NCBI GenBank assembly: GCA_022702545.1
Contig: JAHRBC010000002.1
Span: 2,232,001 to 2,296,000, forward strand
DNA: 64,000 nucleotides
Direction of reading: 5' to 3'
From: Phycomyces nitens
Taxonomy: Eukaryota > Mucoromycota > Mucoromycetes > Mucorales > Phycomycetaceae
Shown here: positions 28,101 through 38,700 of the stretch, piece after piece
Layout of the letters: every line of letters starts with the position of its first letter
Numbering within the stretch: position 1 is the stretch's first letter
The notes under the pieces: generated by a model
What the model was told of the DNA's origin: nothing
What the model saw: the letters and a program-made list of their open reading frames with translations, nothing else
Databases searched by the model: none
Program-made: the position numbers and the translations under genes

Positions 28101-29561
28101 TTTAAAAATAATAATAATAATAATGGTAAGCTAAATATTATCTTTTTCTTAGAACAAATTTCTGAAAGGAACGATGAATCAATCTCTGACGATGATTCAG
28201 ACAGCAGTGATGATGAAGATGCTTTCCCGGACACTCAACTTGAGACTGTCTCGAGCGCGCCACCACCCTCAAAGGCTTGGAATAAGTATGACTTGGGAGA
28301 CTACGGAGAAGATGAAAACGAAAATGATCTTGGAGATTTGGGAGACCCTCAAAATAACGGAAATGTGGTGGTATGTATTGTCAGTAATTTTAATACGCTT
28401 CTTTAATGTGTAATTCGAAAAATAGACAAAGAAATCTATAACTGCAAAAGAACGTCGCCAACTTAAGAAAGACAAGCAAGGAGATGGTCCCAAGGACGAC
28501 ATACCACCATCTCAGCCAAAACAAAACGGCAAAAAGCCTACAAAAACTGGCACAAAGGTAAAAAATGTCACGGGTTAATAATTAAATACAATTAACGCTA
28601 CGATTTTTAAGGATCTTAAACCGCCTCCTTTACCTCCTACGCGTGGTCGTAAAGGTAAAGCAAAGAAGATCAAGGAAAAATATGGTGATCAAGATGAAGA
28701 AGAACAGCGAATTCGTATGGAGCTCCTGGGGGTAAGATTCAACCAAATATAAAAACATTGTAACTTACTATCATTCAATTTAGTCTAACAAAGGGCCTCA
28801 ACCCAAGGGTAAAAAGGCCAAAAAAGAGGCCAAAGAAAAAGCTGAAAAACTCGAAAAGGCTAAAGAAAGAGAAGCCAAAAAGAAGAAGGAAGATGAAGCT
28901 CGCGAGAAAGAGGCTGCCTTGCTGAAAGAAAACGATCATATTGAAGATGATGGAAATTTTAATGTATGGAAAAAGGAAAACGACCATTTATATATAGCTA
29001 TATTTACAGAATGTCTTTTAATTTAGCTTGATAATGTCGACGAGAAAGATACCGAGGCAATCCGACAAATGTTAAAGGAAGAAAACATTACTATGTTGGA
29101 AGCTGATGAAGTGGTATGAGCGATTTTCAAGCTTTTGTTAACATAAAGCATAATCAACTAATGAAATCTATAGGCAAACCTATCAGTTTTAGACTCTCTT
29201 ACACCTAACCCTTTGCCAGAAGATATTATTCATTTTGCAATCCCAGTGTGTGCTCCATACAACTCGCTTCAGAAATATAAATACAAAGTGAAACTGACGC
29301 CTGGATCGCTTAAGCGTGGAAAAGGTAACTACACACACTTGGAAAATTGTCAGTATTTTGTATAGCAGATACTGAATCTTATATCCTACAGCCATAAAAC
29401 AAGCGCAGAATGTATTCTTGACTTCGATCGATTCTACTCCAAGAGAGAAGGAACTTATTAAAAGTGTACCTGACATGGAAGCAATCAACACCATGATGAG
29501 TAAAGTCAAAGTCTCTGCACCTAACCTTGAAGCAAGTAAACGCAAGAAAGGCCGAAAGTAA
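25140..29561 (+). CDS. NEMF: NEMF/Rqc2 (Tae2) ribosome quality-control factor
   Basis: A multi-exon gene for the protein that binds peptidyl-tRNA on split 60S subunits, recruits Listerin/Ltn1 and adds C-terminal (CAT) tails. The start MKQRFNTLD carries the conserved Asp9; D96-R97 in [12 protein letters not shown] match the Asp-Arg pair (98/99 in yeast) needed for tail synthesis. An NFACT-N domain is followed by a coiled-coil middle, then NFACT-R ([48 protein letters not shown]), acidic and Lys-rich linkers, and an NFACT-C domain ([20 protein letters not shown]) with a basic end KRKKGRK. The first exon ends inside an Arg codon, and intron 1 contains an AT run. All functional motifs look intact. 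Confidence 0.95.
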
Positions 29562-30191
29562 AGGATGAACCAACAAATTAAAAACAAAGTATCATAATTT
29601 TTAGATTTAGAAATATTATTATTTACACTATGTAACTGAGCACTCTAAATAAGTACTATAAAACGAATATTATTATTATGATTAATTGCTGCACATAAAC
29701 CTATTCCTGCTGATTATATTCCAGCCTTCAATATGATGCATACTGTCTGAGCATCGAGTTGTATCTGTTTAAAGACCCATACTAATAATATATGAAATTA
29801 AGCATTATACGCATTTCAAATATGTCTTTAGAAACTCTCTATACTTTATATAAGGTATTATACTCAATATGCAGTCCCATAGGTTGGCTAATGGCACAAA
29901 ATTGACTCCTCCCAAATAAAGACATACTTCTCTATGTATCATCCTTGTTTTCTCGCTTTCTACTATAAGAACAGAGTATCAAAACTTACTGAAATAAATA
30001 TTAAAGTATGCTGTTGATAAAATATAGAATCAACGATTGAGTGTCGTTCCTAAATCAACCTTAGTTGGGTCTACTACGTCTCCTAAAGTGATAGATGCTC
30101 TCAGTGCCACGCTTTATTTTTCATTTTTAATAAAATCTTTAATTCCCTTTCTTCCTTATATCTTTCAAAGCCACGCATCGTGGAGTAAACT
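29562..30191. other. Intergenic, boundary between gene-rich and repeat-rich halves
   Basis: AT-rich; nothing recognised. It marks the last host gene I can support before the transposon nest. Confidence 0.4.
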
Positions 30192-30550
30192 ATGGAAGAT
30201 ATCATTCTAATTAATGAACAAGAATATGATCAACAGACAACCCTTACCAGAGCACAGGTGGAGGAGTTATTTGGAGAACTTGACGAGCAACAAACAAGAG
30301 AAAAAGAACACCGAGCAAGCAGAACTGAACTCCCTTTGGCTATTAGCAAAGCCCTGGACGATGTATCTCTAGTGAAACTTAAGAACAACTTTAAAAGCTA
30401 TAGATAAACAGTCCAACTCTACAATTATGCCAATTGGACAAAGTCTGAGCAGATCAACAAAGAATTTATCTAGGACATCAAAAACTGGAAAATAGACGTC
30501 TATCAACTCGTCAATATCATTCATAAGTATGGTAAAACCGCCATAGTATA
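30192..30550 (+). pseudogene. Broken gene of an unrecognised dispersed family
   Basis: Opens with MEDIILINEQEYDQQTT and an acidic helical segment (VEELFGELDEQQTREKEH). After 71 codons a TAA interrupts, but the same frame carries on sensibly (TVQLYNYANWTKSEQINKEF), hits TAG at 30471, and continues (DIKNWKIDVYQLVNIIHKYG) to a TAA near 30,549. The last ~55 bases recur, inverted and ~90% alike by eye, at about 35,197-35,250, so this is a repeated family. Function unknown; probably transposon-borne. Confidence 0.45.
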
Positions 30551-30635
30551 ATAATTTATTATGGGATAAAAAAAGCTACATACTGGTTTTTTACTTAGAA
30601 TTGTCACAATTGAGGAGCTTTATTGTCGCACCTGA

Positions 30636-31056
30636 CACTACAAAAATTGAGTGGTTTCATTCATAGCAAACTACTATATTATCTTGCCATTAGTAGACTG
30701 AAGTTAAACATAATAAACTTTTTTATTTTTGACGGCGATTATATTATTCAATATTTTCTATTGGATAGAATAATAAAGTAGAGCCTTTTAGATATGATAT
30801 TTGTTTGTGATTTATTTCTACTTCTTGTAATTATATTGTGAAATTAATTGTAGTAGAAATAATAAACAAATCAATTATTATCATAGTTATTCTCATAAGA
30901 AGGAAGAGAAATATTACCAGTATGCTTGCAAGTAAATAAGTTGACTGAAAATAATGAATTGTCTTGTAGTTTTATTGTTATTTAACAGCATTGTGTACAC
31001 TTTTGTTCTATATCTAGACATCTTTTTCAACTTAATAAACTATAAATTACAAAGAT
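30636..31056 (+). repeat. 421-bp dispersed repeat, CACTA-type left end
   Basis: Begins CACTACAAAAATTGAGTGG. It matches 42682-43102 over exactly 421 bp with no net indel and about 20 substitutions by eye. The shared block starts precisely at CACTAC in both places, as expected of a transposon end. Both copies contain the same ~50-codon open stretch (KLSGFIHSKLLYYL...). No matching right end (GTAGTG) follows before the gypsy-1 LTR, so this copy is truncated. Confidence 0.7.
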
Positions 31057-31207
31057 CACACCCAAAGATTTTTCTTGTGAACTTTAAAGTTGTTTTTGGA
31101 CTAGTACGCTTTTCTTAACAAGGTAATTTCTGGGTGCAAACTTCCTGCCTTATATAGAACACAAGCCACCATGCCGCACGTGACTTTTCTTTGAGAAATG
31201 TGCAAAC

Positions 31208-31439
31208 TGTCATGACCAAGAGTCACAGATGCACTACTTGCAGTAGTAAAGAACTACTGCAAGAAGGCACATACAAGTGCATAAAATACTCTCTCTCTTC
31301 ATCATTCTGTCTGTATCAATATCCATAGTCTTTTCATATAAAAAAGCTTCATATTCTCGTCAATAAACATCATCTTTCACAAGCTCAACTCTCTTCCTCT
31401 TACTTCTTCTACTCTGTTTCCTAAACAGATATTATCACA
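31208..31439 (+). repeat. Probable 5' LTR of gypsy-1
   Basis: Starts TGTCATGACCAAGAG and ends ...ATTATCACA, with a promoter-like CATATAAAAAAG and a CT-rich stretch in the second half. It lies ~100 bp before the gag ATG. The 3' partner is missing because the element is truncated, so the borders are inferred from TG...CA ends only. Confidence 0.4.
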
Positions 31440-31543
31440 TCTCAAAGCCCGTTGTCATTACATGGTGAAGAAGCTGCTTTTCTTCTGCCTTGCTCTACCT
31501 ACCCTCTTCCTCGTCTTATCTATTCCTTGTCTTTTCCACCCCC

Positions 31544-34384
31544 ATGTCTGCCAATAGCATCCACAACTCTTCTTGTTGGGCTAGCCAGGTCAATGGCCAG
31601 GATCCCCCACTGGATCCTCCACCAACCTTTACGGCGCCCCTCCTCTCAGGCTCCTTGCCCCCCACCATGTCATCCACTGACATGCTTGCCGCACTCTACT
31701 TAGCATCTGCTGCTAAGTCCCTGACTGTTCCCGTCTACAAGCCTACAATGTACATCAACTCCTGGTTAACACAATACTGCATGGAGGCAACATTGGCTGG
31801 GGTACCAGTCAACCTCTTGGGCAAGTTCCTTTGCCACTATCTACCTCCAGACATTGCTGAATGGATCTGCGTTTCTGGCTGCCATGACAGCTGGGATGAA
31901 CTGCACAACCTCCTGACCAGTACATATGGCCTTGATCCAGAAATCAAGAAAGCCCAGAGGCAACGGGCACTCCAAGCCACGACCCAAGATAATCTGCCCA
32001 CCAGGCTCTTCCAAGTCAAATTTGCCACTCTGGCAAACAACATGCCAGACTCCGGACAGCTCTCTGACTGCACAGTCCTCAACATATTTCTCAACAATAT
32101 CAACCCACATCTCCACCAGTTAATTGAACCTACACTCTCTTACTTGGATGACTGGGAGACAGTGTATGAGAAGGCGGTCATGCATGAAGACCGCATCAGC
32201 GACCTGGCTCCTCTGCGTGCACAACCATTCCAACAGTGACAGCTGGAGCCCATGGATTGTTCCGCTGCAATTGCGCCTGCTCAATGTTCCAAATGGCAAG
32301 GACCTAATGATGGTATCCCACGCCTATGGGGACCGGATGGCCAGCCAATCTGCAGCTACTGCAAGGGGGCGCATAGAAACAAAGATTGCCCTGGGGTTCC
32401 CCGTTTGGCCGCCATCACCTACACCACTCCCACAGGTGATGAAGACCAACCTCTTGCCGCATCCATCACCTCGACCCAGTTCTCCGACACTGGCCCCACA
32501 CAACGAACAACAGCAGCAGGGCCCTCGGTTCCATGCATCATCCAGGATAAGGCTCTGTCCACACTCGTGGATACTGGGTCAGCTATCACAGCCATTTGCA
32601 CCTCTGCGCTGGAAGGTATGGTCGCCACAATAGACCATGACAACTCCATTGCATTCAACATGGCCACTGGAGCCATTGCTCACTCCCATGACACCACTTT
32701 GCTGTCGGTTACCCTCCTTGGGTGACCCCTTGAACTCACCTTCCAGGTAGTGGACCGACTGGCCCACAACATCATTCTGGGATACCCAGATCTGAAGTGG
32801 TTCTCAGCAGTGATTGACACATCTGCTGACAGCATCAGACTTGATACCTGCACTACCATCTCACAACCTATGGCTCAAGCACCACTCCCTGTCCGGGCAA
32901 CTGGACATATCCAACTTCCTGGCATGTCCCACTGCTACCACCTTGTCAAAGGTCCTGCCAATAAACTGGTATATGTCAAAATCAGCACTGAACTGTTCTT
33001 AAACTGCTTTTGCTCCATTGCAGTGGGTCTTGTCCAGTTTGATGCCCAGGGTTTTGCCACAGTCAAGGTTGCCAACCTGGGGACAAAGGAAGTCCAAGTC
33101 CAATCTGGATGCCAACTAGCCACGTCTGAGGATATGGAAAGTATCAACACAACTATAAAGAACAATACTAATACTTTGTCTACCTTGCCTACCAGCACAG
33201 AACCCTTTGCAATGGCTAATCTACCCATGGATGAGGCACTGTTGGCAGAACAGAAGACAGAGATTACCCGTGTAGTCAACAAGTTCTGCACCATGTTTGC
33301 CTCCAAGGCCCACACCATCACCTCTCATGTCAAGCATCACATCAACACAGGTGCCCATCCTCCTATCTCTGGCCCCCCACACCGGGCATTGTCCGTAGAA
33401 AACAACAGAATTGGCAACATGATTGATGAGATGTTGCATGATGGGATCATCATTCCTTCCCATTCACCTTGGAGTTCCCCTGTTGTAATCGTCACCAAGA
33501 AGGATGGCTTGCCGCGATTCTGTGTCAATTACAGACAGCTAAATGGGGTCACTACCCACGATGTGTATCCACTACCCAGGATCGACGACACCTTGCATGC
33601 ACTGGGCAACTCAGCAATCTTCTCCACGCTAGACCTAACCGCCTCATACTGGCAGATCGAACTTGATGAAGACTCCTGGCCACGCTCAGCCTTCATATGT
33701 CAAAAGGGCCTGTTTGAATTCATCCAAATGCTGTTTGGTTTGTCCAATGCCCCTGTGACCATGCAACGATTCATGGATGCAATCCTTGCTGGCCTGAAGT
33801 GGCAGCTGTGTCTGGTTTACCTAGACAACATTATCATCTTCTTGCCCACTTTTGCCCAGCACCTTCAAGACCTAGAAGCCGTGTTCACAAGGCTGCGGAT
33901 GGCGCCCCTCACAGTCAACCTGCATAAATATCAATTTGCCTGTACCAAAGTCAAGTACCTGGGCTACTTGATCACGCCAACTGGCCTCAAGACCAATCCA
34001 GGCAAGATCAAAGTGGTTGCCTCCTTTCCGATGCCCAGCGATGTGGACTCTCTGTGCTCCTTCCTTGGCCTCTGCAGGTACTATCGCTGCTTCATACTGC
34101 AATTCTCGCAACTCACAGCACCTCTTAATGCCATGCTGGCCAAGGACACTGCCTGGACTTGGTCCTCTACCCACACACAGACGGTTGACCTTCTGCGCTT
34201 GGCCCTACTCACTGCTCCTGTTCTTCGGTTTCCCAACTTTAACCAGCCTTTCAAACCGCACACAGATGGCGCCTGCACCGCTGGAATTGGGGTTATCCTC
34301 TCCCAATGGGAAGACCCTTCTAAGCATCCACATGCCATCTCCTTTGCTTCTCGTTCTCTGACTTCTGCTGAATGCAACTACGGG
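31544..34384 (+). pseudogene. gypsy-1: degenerate Ty3/gypsy gag-pol, truncated
   Basis: One reading frame carries the whole protein, interrupted by TGA at 32237 and 32723. Gag starts MSANSIHNSSCW; a CCHC zinc knuckle CSYCKGAHRNKDC follows the first stop, then the protease LVDTGSA. Reverse transcriptase is clear (PRFCVNYRQLN, STLDLTASYWQIEL, FGLSNAPVTMQRF), but the catalytic YLDD is YLDN because the second Asp codon is AAC, so the enzyme is dead even without the stops. The RNase H start (HTDGACTAGIG) is present. The sequence breaks after TSAECNYG at 34384, where a CACTGCAAAAA end begins; integrase and 3' LTR are missing. Confidence 0.88.
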
Positions 34385-35252
34385 CACTGCAAAAATATGT
34401 TCCTTTTACATATGTAAAATAATATGAAATTCTGAGTGAAATGAAAGATTTTACCCAGAATTTGAGTAATATTTTACTATTCAGACAGATATTATTTCTA
34501 CTTATAATTCTTTTATTTATCCTAAGGGTGGAAACACTCTCATAAAGAACTATAGTATTACCATACACAAACTGACTATAAATTAATTTTTTTTAAAAAA
34601 AACAGATGTTCTTGTATAATGTTGCATTTTTGTTTTCTTTTAAGAATCAAGAAAACAATGGTTTAAGAATTATAGAAACGCACAAATGTTTTATTTCACG
34701 TATCAATAGTGCCATTTTATTGGATTATATTTTAACTGTCACTATAATAACAGCTTCTCATTGAACAGCTACATGGTTCTCACACTTTTTATAAATATTT
34801 TTATGAAAAATCATTTATGAATAGCTTATTTTATTATTTTTATTTTTAGGAGAATATTATTTAGAATTTTGTTCTAGACCTAGATTTCAAAAATATTACT
34901 CATCTATAGAGTATACCTTTTGATATATAGACACCATATGGGTAGATACTCCTTGTAAAAGACAAATAAAGCAGGCGAGTTTCTTGTGAATAGGTATTTA
35001 CATATCTGTGATAAAAGAAGTAACAGATGTAGCAAAATTAATCAAAACACGATATGTCAATTTTACTTGTAATTTATTTCCAAAGTAAAAGAAAAACTAA
35101 ATTTCTGTATATTCTAGAATTTGTGTTTAAGTATCTGGCTGAGTGTTAATATGATAATAATTGGTAGCTTAGTTTAAATCTACTTGTGTAGATTTCACTA
35201 TGTAGCTTTTGTTATCCTATAATAAATTATTGTACTATGGTGGTTTTACCAC
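34385..35252. other. AT-rich stretch starting with a CACTGCAAAAA transposon end
   Basis: CACTGCAAAAATATG at 34385 resembles the left end of the CACTA element at 53906, and gypsy-1 homology stops exactly there. The far end (TTTTTGCAGTG) was not found. At ~35,197-35,250, on the minus strand, is a fragment of the relic family seen at 30,500-30,550; gypsy-2 inserted at its edge. The last five bases (ACCAC, 35248-35252) are the gypsy-2 target duplication. Confidence 0.45.
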
Positions 35253-35594
35253 TGTTATAATTCACGGGGAAAAAATAATGGAATGGTAGAAAATAGACAG
35301 TAAGTAGATACTTTGAGACTGTATATAAGCTTGTCTTTATTAAGATACAAAATGTGCCGTTCTTTATATACTCTTTCAATGTGCTGTTGCACTAACTCTT
35401 TGACTTCCTTATATATGTGGTCTTTTACCACATTAAGATATTATATATGATAAGCTTCTGAGCTCCACGTCTGTGTTACTATTATTCTGATGCATTGCTA
35501 TAATTCCTTTATCGTACTTTATTAGCTCTCAGCTAATCTGCACTTATAGCTTTTGTATATGTAAAATATACACTGATAAGGCTGGATCACCACA
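35253..35594 (-). repeat. gypsy-2 3' LTR
   Basis: On the coding strand it runs TGTGGTGATCC...GAATTATAACA. It contains a TATA-like GTATATAAAG and an AATAAA (TCTTAATAAAGAC) suitable for initiation and polyadenylation. It matches the other LTR at 341 of 342 positions by direct reading. Confidence 0.96.
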
Positions 35595-35606
35595 TTATCC
35601 CCACCC
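35595..35606 (-). other. gypsy-2 polypurine tract
   Basis: GGGTGGGGATAA on the coding strand, immediately upstream of the 3' LTR, is the expected primer site for plus-strand DNA synthesis. Confidence 0.8.
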
Positions 35607-35759
35607 AGGTATTAACTAAATACCGTCCAATTCTTCTTGCACTTTTTTTGTGATCAGCTTCATCCCTTTTGATTGTATACATGGCCTGTGTATAAATCTG
35701 TATAATGTCTAACATTATCTTTTAAACAAGTACTCTGCGATCCTTAAACAACTCTTTGT

Positions 35760-38700
35760 TTAAGATCTACTGCGTTTACTCTTTTGATTAGCTGGTTTTG
35801 CATTTCTTTTTCTTTTTGTGCCTGAATTTTCTTTAGGTGTCTGATGTGCATCTTTCATATCCTTCAACAATCTTTTGTTGGCCTTATTTATCTCCTTGAT
35901 ACTTTCTGGTGCTTCACCAATTCTTTGCCAGTATTCCTTGATGAATTTTGGATCCGTAAAATGATCCTCTGGCTCCCAGGTATCATGAGATTCATCATAG
36001 TCTAACCATTTGCATCTGTAGATATACTTGTTCTTGTCATCTTTCTTATGACCAATAATAGCTTCGACTTCATAAAAGTCGTTATTTTGCTCTAATATCT
36101 TATCTGAGACTTTCTTTAACAGAGAAGGAGGATAATTTCTGGGTTCTAAGAAACCCTTTTCATTCTTCAATACATATGTATTAGCAGCAGTTTTTCTGAC
36201 AACAGTATAGAATCCCTTATACTTTGGATCCAACTTATTCTGTTTTTCTGTCACCAAAATCATGACTATTGATCCAGGAGCTAGATCCATGATTTTATGA
36301 CTTTTGTCGAAATTCTTCTTCTGCTTCTCAGTGACTTGTTTCACTTGCTCATACACTGCAGGATAGACTATCTCAGTCATCCTCTTTATTTTCTCTTGCA
36401 ACTCTTTCTGAATCTGTTCAGCAGTCGCACTATCCTTCTCTTTACTAAAGTCCTTAAAGTCATTTGGATTCCTTCCAAACATTAATGAGAATGGTGTACT
36501 CTTAGTCCTAGCATTATACTTGCTGTTCAAAAACAACTGTGCAGCTGGTACCTTCTGATCCCAATCAGCGACGTTTCCAACTATTTGTTTCTTGATGGTG
36601 TTCACTGCCGCCTGGACAGCTCTTTCACTTGCACTATTAGCTCTAGGATGGTATTGCGATATCAATGCATGTTCAAAACCCATATTCTCTTTTATACATG
36701 TCATCAATGAGTTCACAAACTCTCGTCCACAATCACTCTGCAACTTTCTCATTGGACCCCATGTGCTTATCACGTCCAGTACTTGTAAAGCAATAGTTGC
36801 CGCTCCCTTATTTGGTATAGCGTGCAATATATAAAACTTGCTTGCAATGTCAATCATGACTAACAAGTACTCATTTCCTTTGGTCGATGTTGTAAATGGC
36901 CCAGCCAGATCTATTCCCCAACTATCACCAGGAAGTGTTGCAGTTACAGGTCTTAAAGGATTATAACCTTTTCTTGTGATATTGTGACGTTGACACTGTA
37001 CACACGCTTTTACTAGGTCATTCGCTTGAATCTTCAAGTTGGTCCAATAGATATCTTTTCTCTTTAAGGCATGTAGTATCGCCTCTACACCAAAATGACC
37101 TTTCAAATGCTCTTCTACTAAGAGCATATTCCTCTCATTCTCTGTAGGAGGAGTAAAGTATTCACCACTCAATATATCTGGAAGCGGTTCCATAGTGACT
37201 GCACTATTTCTCATTATGGACTTGAGCATATTATCCCCACCCAGTTCATTTGACCCTGTTTCAGTTTCTTCAGACAAACGCGACAACGCATCTGGCAGTA
37301 CATTAGAAACACCAGGCAAATGAACGATCTTAAAGTCATACTGTAAAATCGTGTCCATCCATGCAATCATCATGAGATTCGCAACACGCTGGGTATGGAG
37401 GTATGTCAACGCCTTGTGATCCGTATACAAGGTGAAGTGAGAACCATAGATATACTTGTGAAAACGCTTGAGTGCAAATACCAAAGCTAATAGCTCTCTT
37501 TTCGTTGCTGAATATTTCCTTTCGCTTTTCGACAAGCTCTTAGCTACGAACGAAATATATTTCATTTTGCCATCTATGACCTGATGCAACACTGCCCCAA
37601 TTCCAGTTAGGGACGCATCACAGCTAATACGAAAAGGAGAATTCATATCTGGATATGATAAAACTGTATCACTCAACAGTGCTTTTTTCAAGTTGACAAA
37701 CGCAATCTGATGCTTGTCAGTCCACAAATGTGTAATCGACTTTTCATTCCTTAATGAATCTAGTGGCGACATTATTGCCGATACATTTGGGATCAATGTT
37801 CTAAAGTAGTTGATCAAACCACAATAGCTCTGGATATCTTTACCCGTTCTTGGTTGAGGAAACTCCAAAACATTAACAAGCTTTCTGCGGTCCATAGTTA
37901 TACCCTCAGGTGAAATATGAAAACCAAGCAGATATATTTCTTTCTGAAAGAAATGACACTTCTTTGGATTCAACTTCAAGTTGACCTTTGTTAATCTTTG
38001 GATCACTTGCTTCAAGTGTACCTTGTGCTCCTCAAACGTCTTGCTCGCACATACTATGTCATCCACAAAGAATCTTACAAAAGATAAACCTTCCAAAGCT
38101 ATACTCATAGTCCTTTGAAACTGTGAACTGACATGCTTGATACCAAACACTGTACCAATTGGCTTGTACTGTATACCTCGCCACGTGAAACTAAGCTTGT
38201 GCGCATCCTTTGGGTTCAACCGCAAAGAATTAAATGCAGACTTCAAGTCTAGAGTTGAATAAATATTTGCACCTTTCAAATCTTCAAACAACTCACCGAT
38301 CAATGGCAATGGCATTCTGTCTATTGACTTCAATAGAGAATTCAGCAGCCTGGGATCATGACAGACCCGATAACCAGTCACTTCTCCTTTACCATTCGTT
38401 TTCTTGACAACAGTCAAAGGAGTATTCCATTCTGTGTTTGCTGACGCTCTTTCAACTATGCCATTTTCAAGCCATTCTTTCACTTGCTTATCCACTATTT
38501 CTTGCATCTTGAAAGGTATGGGATAAGGGCTTCTGAATGCTGTAGCATTTTCCGGAGTATCCAGACAAACAACACTCTCAGGTATTGTGCAAAACACGCC
38601 TGTAGGAATAGACTGATTTTCATCTATGAACTTTTGGATATAATTCACGGCTTCCTCAAACTGTTCGGGACTGACAGCCGGATTATTTTCCTTTTGTTCA

